From positions 1 to 44,792 of the forward strand of contig CALUUT010000008.1 in the NCBI GenBank assembly GCA_944324045.1: a stretch of 44,792 bases of DNA, read 5' to 3'. Both the position numbers and the translations under genes were made by a program. Source of the stretch: an uncultured Desulfovibrionaceae bacterium (GTDB lineage: Bacteria > Desulfobacterota > Desulfovibrionia > Desulfovibrionales > Desulfovibrionaceae). Position 1 is the first letter of the stretch. The number at the start of each line of letters is the position of its first letter. Below are positions 43,625 to 44,792 of this stretch, piece by piece. Below the pieces are notes generated by a model. That model saw only the letters and a list, made by a program, of their open reading frames with translations, had not been told where the DNA came from and did no database searches.

Positions 43625-43942
43625 ATGCTTACATTAAACGACAGCGCCCGCGAAGAATTGGAAGAATACTTCGCGGATAAAGACGCAACTCCTATTCGTA
43701 TTTTCCTTGCCGGCGGCTGCGGCGGCCCCAGACTGGCCATGGCCCTGGATGAGCCTACGGAGACGGACGCCGTTTTCACGGAAGGCAAATTCACATTCAT
43801 TGTGGACAAAGAACTTTTGGAAACAACCGGCGATTTGACTATTGACGCCAACGCCAGAGGCTTTACCGTACTTTCTGAAAAGCCCATCGCTTCCGCTGGC
43901 GGCGGGTGCGGCGGGTGCAGCGGCTGCGGCGGCGGCAAATAA
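43625..43942 (+). CDS. IscA/HesB-like protein with Gly/Cys C-terminal tail
   Basis: A 105-residue protein of the A-type Fe-S family form found in Desulfovibrio. It starts MLTLNDSAREELEEYF, then IRIFLAGGCGGPRLAMALDEP, where the Cys lies at the position of the first A-type ligand. In place of the CxC of canonical IscA, the C-terminus is GGGCGGCSGCGGGK, with three Cys in a flexible Gly tail. The fold probably binds or hands over an Fe-S cluster or iron. A promoter and GGAGG precede it, and a terminator follows, so it is transcribed alone. The role is inferred from family resemblance. Confidence 0.82.
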   Translation: MLTLNDSAREELEEYFADKDATPIRIFLAGGCGGPRLAMALDEPTETDAVFTEGKFTFIVDKELLETTGDLTIDANARGFTVLSEKPIASAGGGCGGCSGCGGGK

Positions 43943-43954
43943 CGATGATCCCAT

Positions 43955-43981
43955 GAAAGGCGGCCGGAAAGCCGCCTTTTT
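43955..43981 (+). terminator. Terminator after the IscA-like gene
   Basis: GAAAGGCGGC (43955-43964) pairs with GCCGCCTTT around CGGAAA, followed by a five-base T-run (43977-43981). A standard intrinsic terminator 12 bases after the stop. Confidence 0.85.
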
Positions 43982-44062
43982 CATGCCGTCCTGCAAAAAC
44001 GGCGGATAGCGCGGCGGGCAATGCGATTGCGGCAACGGACAACAATTGATGCGAAAACAGCC

Positions 44063-44278
44063 ATGAATCTCAAAGACTCAGTAATCCTCGCCCTGCGTCA
44101 GGCAAGGCGGGACGGACGTGAACGCGTGGTCGGCAAGGAACACGGGCGCTGGCTCATCCGGCTTATGGACGACCGCGCCTCTGATTGCCTTGAGGACGGC
44201 ATCATCATAACAGCACAAGGGTTCAAATATCCGGATGACGAAACGCGGTTCTACACGCTCAAATCAGAAGGCGAATAG
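44063..44278 (+). CDS. Small hypothetical protein (71 aa)
   Basis: A 71-residue basic/acidic soluble protein (NLKDSVILALRQARRDGRER ... GRWLIRLMDDRASD). A frame from 44021 is longer, but ATG 44063 is the better start by codon flavour; no strong ribosome site precedes either. No membrane segment or known motif is seen. It is followed by the stop of a minus-strand frame at 44323, so the two are convergent. Function unknown. Confidence 0.5.
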   Translation: MNLKDSVILALRQARRDGRERVVGKEHGRWLIRLMDDRASDCLEDGIIITAQGFKYPDDETRFYTLKSEGE

Positions 44279-44322
44279 GCTCGCAGGATATAACGCGGGG
44301 GTCGTGCATCCCAGAAAAGCCG

Positions 44323-44694
44323 TCAGCCAATCGCCCGCAACGCCTGTACGACCTCCTCTTTAAGTCTAAGATGGCATTCGCCTTCCTGCAAAAAGGCGTG
44401 CATGAGGAAACAAAGCCAGTCAAAACCGCGTTGAGGAACATCCTAAAAACCGTATTCCAGGGCCAGCGACTTGGCAAACAGTCCATATTGCAGGTTGACG
44501 GCATTATGATTTTTGTACCCCATGCTTTTTGCCAGCCGGCGTGCTGTCGTCGTATAGTGTTCACACGCGGCATGCGCCTTTAAAATACGGACACGGCTGC
44601 TTTGCATGGCCTTCGCCATGCGAAAAAGTTCAACAAATTCCTCTTTTGATATGCTATAATACCCTATATGCCGGTCGCAAATTCTTTTTTCCAT
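44323..44694 (-). pseudogene. Restriction-type N-domain-like gene with in-frame amber stop
   Basis: From ATG 44694 (AAGGAG about nine bases upstream) 83 residues are read, then TAG at 44445-44443, and the same frame continues another 39 residues to TGA at 44325-44323. The first part ends ARRLAKSMGYKNHNAVNLQYG, resembling the domain placed before HNH nucleases (THTARQLAEALGYK-type). The second part is clearly protein-like (DVPQRGFDWLCFLMHAFLQE ... EVVQALRAIG). So one gene of about 123 residues seems to be broken by an amber mutation, or the TAG is read through. TAG is used freely as a stop elsewhere in the window, which favours a mutation. Function unknown. Confidence 0.55.
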
Positions 44695-44792
44695 TCCCTC
44701 ATTCTCCTTGCCGGAAGGGATGCTCATCACGGCTCGCACGCTCTTTCCTGAACGAATCCGCAACAGGGCGAAAGCGCCCGGCATGCCTGAAC

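Noticed and set aside
1-44792. CRISPR array
   Set aside because: No set of regularly spaced direct repeats was seen anywhere; the only multi-copy element is the inverted pair at 16319 and 21477.

Overview
The window looks like the chromosome of a Desulfovibrionaceae-type bacterium (Desulfobacterota; Desulfovibrio, Bilophila or a close relative). I base this on gene order and gene forms known from that group: leuS-lptE-holA-radC, then lon; a two-subunit glycine decarboxylase (gcvH, gcvPA, gcvPB) behind a CheY-like regulator and ychF; AmrS; and an IscA/HesB-like protein with a Gly/Cys tail. Base composition is close to balanced in the core, with one clearly AT-rich accessory stretch. The assignment is by eye, without any database search.

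Layout. 1-3.3 kb: small hypotheticals, then murJ (lipid II flippase) coupled to a flavin-binding split-barrel protein. 3.4-8.3 kb: ilvE, purM, amrS, a cobalamin adenosyltransferase, tRNA-Pro(UGG) with its terminator, and a 36-residue lipoprotein. 8.3-12 kb: a MarR regulator with a Bcr/CflA-type efflux pump, and a divergent OFA-type MFS carrier. 12.5-16 kb: a SlyB/Pcp-like lipoprotein, a cytochrome b561-like protein, an Old Yellow Enzyme relative and a FUSC-like membrane protein.

16-21.6 kb is the accessory part. Two inverted copies of a ~100-155 bp repeat bracket a segment holding a TetR regulator, a Tat-signal TIGR04076-type protein, a secreted metallo-beta-lactamase-fold hydrolase, a GNAT acetyltransferase and a lipoprotein alpha/beta hydrolase, with gene debris at both ends. 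A near-consensus promoter with an overlapping TetR-type operator lies inside it with no proper gene directly downstream.

21.8-28.8 kb: ychF, response regulator, gcvH-gcvPA-gcvPB, a VWA-OmpA cell-envelope protein and a secreted hypothetical. 28.9-37.5 kb: leuS (with a structured leader), lptE, holA, two tandem radC paralogues and lon. 37.7-40.7 kb, minus strand: an Fe-S L-serine dehydratase, beta-carbonic anhydrase and pyrR. 40.9-43.4 kb: a P1B metal ATPase with a CsoR-type repressor and a recognisable operator/promoter. 43.6-44.8 kb: the IscA-like protein, a small hypothetical, and a gene interrupted by an in-frame amber codon.

Functional themes: glycine/serine one-carbon flow (gcv, sdaA), envelope assembly (murJ, lptE, VWA-OmpA, several lipoproteins), metal and Fe-S handling (csoR/ATPase, IscA-like, AmrS), and regulator-transporter pairs. 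The most unusual parts are the repeat-bracketed accessory segment, the TetR/TIGR04076/MBL operon, the tandem radC pair, the leuS leader structure and the amber-interrupted gene at the right edge.
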